Below are positions 32,210 through 32,509 of a stretch of 32,509 bases of DNA, piece after piece (position 1 is the stretch's first letter; every line of letters starts with the position of its first letter). The notes beneath the pieces were generated by a model, which was given only the letters and a program-made list of their open reading frames with translations, did not search any database and was not told where the DNA came from. The translations under genes and the position numbers were made by a program. The stretch is from Sphingomonas sp. TREG-RG-20F-R18-01 (GTDB lineage Bacteria; Pseudomonadota; Alphaproteobacteria; Sphingomonadales; Sphingomonadaceae): positions 1 through 32,509 of the forward strand of contig NZ_JAKNQQ010000019.1 in assembly GCF_022662475.1 (NCBI RefSeq), written 5' to 3'.

Positions 32210-32509
32210 ATGAGCAGCGTTGTCGTAGAGCATCTTTCCAAGACCTTCGGTGCGGCAGATGCGCTGCACTCGACAAATCTCTCGATCGCATCGGGCGAGT
32301 TCATTGTGATCATCGGTCCATCGGGGTGCGGCAAGTCGACGCTGTTGCGGTTGATCGCGGGGCTGGAAAGGCCGAGTGCCGGCCGGATCGAAATCGGCGG
32401 CCGCGACGTCACCGCGGTCGAGCCGGCGGATCGCGGCATTGCCATGGTGTTCCAGTCCTATGCGCTCTACCCGCATCTTTCCGTCGCGCAGAACATCGCC
32501 TTCCCGTTG
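32210..32509 (+). CDS. sugar ABC transporter ATP-binding protein (partial)
   Basis: This is the first 100 codons of an ATP-binding subunit of a carbohydrate importer of the MalK/UgpC group; it runs off the window end. Walker A is GPSGCGKST (about residues 38-46), and the Q loop region is MVFQSYALYPHLSV. The order IEIGGRDVTAVEPADRGIAM between them is typical of this group. It would power uptake through an inner-membrane permease pair. ATG 32210 is chosen from the usual N-terminus (MSSVVVEHLSKTFG). The dead glycosidase fragment upstream suggests a former sugar-use locus. The substrate cannot be told. Confidence 0.9.
   Translation, partial: MSSVVVEHLSKTFGAADALHSTNLSIASGEFIVIIGPSGCGKSTLLRLIAGLERPSAGRIEIGGRDVTAVEPADRGIAMVFQSYALYPHLSVAQNIAFPL

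Noticed and set aside
1..32509. CRISPR arrays, tRNA and rRNA genes
   Set aside because: No regularly spaced repeats, cloverleaf or rRNA-like sequence was noticed on reading both strands by eye.

Overview
The window is GC-rich DNA from an alphaproteobacterium, most likely a sphingomonad. The pointers are a MucR-type regulator, an HU protein, a WGR-domain protein, a PAS/GAF hybrid kinase and the flanking carbohydrate genes. This placement rests on gene families only; there is no rRNA or tRNA in the window. Much of the first 25 kb reads as the cargo of a mobilizable element or plasmid region packed with defence-type genes.

Layout. (1) 1-4735: a DUF4238 gene, a small reverse-strand gene, then a mobilization block. 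The block has an RP4-like oriT candidate (1480-1524), a tandem ribbon-helix-helix accessory protein, a relaxase and a coiled-coil protein in overlapping frames. No type IV secretion genes are present, so transfer would need a helper. (2) 5071-5973: a BrnT/BrnA toxin-antitoxin locus with a palindromic operator candidate. The toxin carries a frameshift and the antitoxin is intact. (3) 6072-14178: single or paired defence-like genes. These are AbiH, a phospholipase-D-like gene split by a complete IS3-family element (7156-8374, GTA target duplication), a HEPN protein, a DUF3800 protein, a HEPN-like/PIN-like overlapping pair and a TIR-like protein. (4) 14537-21646: a same-strand cluster with two matched 14-bp operator palindromes, a small HTH protein, a 1002-aa Eco57I-like adenine methyltransferase, an overlapping PD-(D/E)XK nuclease, and a large STAND-type NTPase with a nuclease-like N-terminus and a C-terminal SEC-C zinc motif. 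This is the best candidate for a poorly described system. (5) 21760-25500: a tyrosine recombinase coupled to a membrane protein gene, an unknown protein with a helix-turn-helix-like region, and a WGR-domain protein. (6) 25500-31270: a gene-poor stretch with one decayed small gene, a 988-aa hybrid histidine kinase, a frameshifted serine resolvase, a small unknown gene, and an HU-mucR pair. (7) 31435-32509: a C-terminal glycosidase fragment, a possible small gene, and the start of a sugar ABC transporter ATPase that runs off the window.

How the parts fit. The mobilization block would let the region move by conjugation with a helper. The tyrosine recombinase would handle integration. The cargo is mostly predicted nucleases, RNases and nucleotide-binding sensors of the kind that gather in defence islands. 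Several pieces (BrnT, the PLD-like gene, the resolvase, the small gene at 25617-25878, the glycosidase) are visibly broken, so the island is both gaining and losing genes. Functions are read from motifs only; nothing here was tested by database search.
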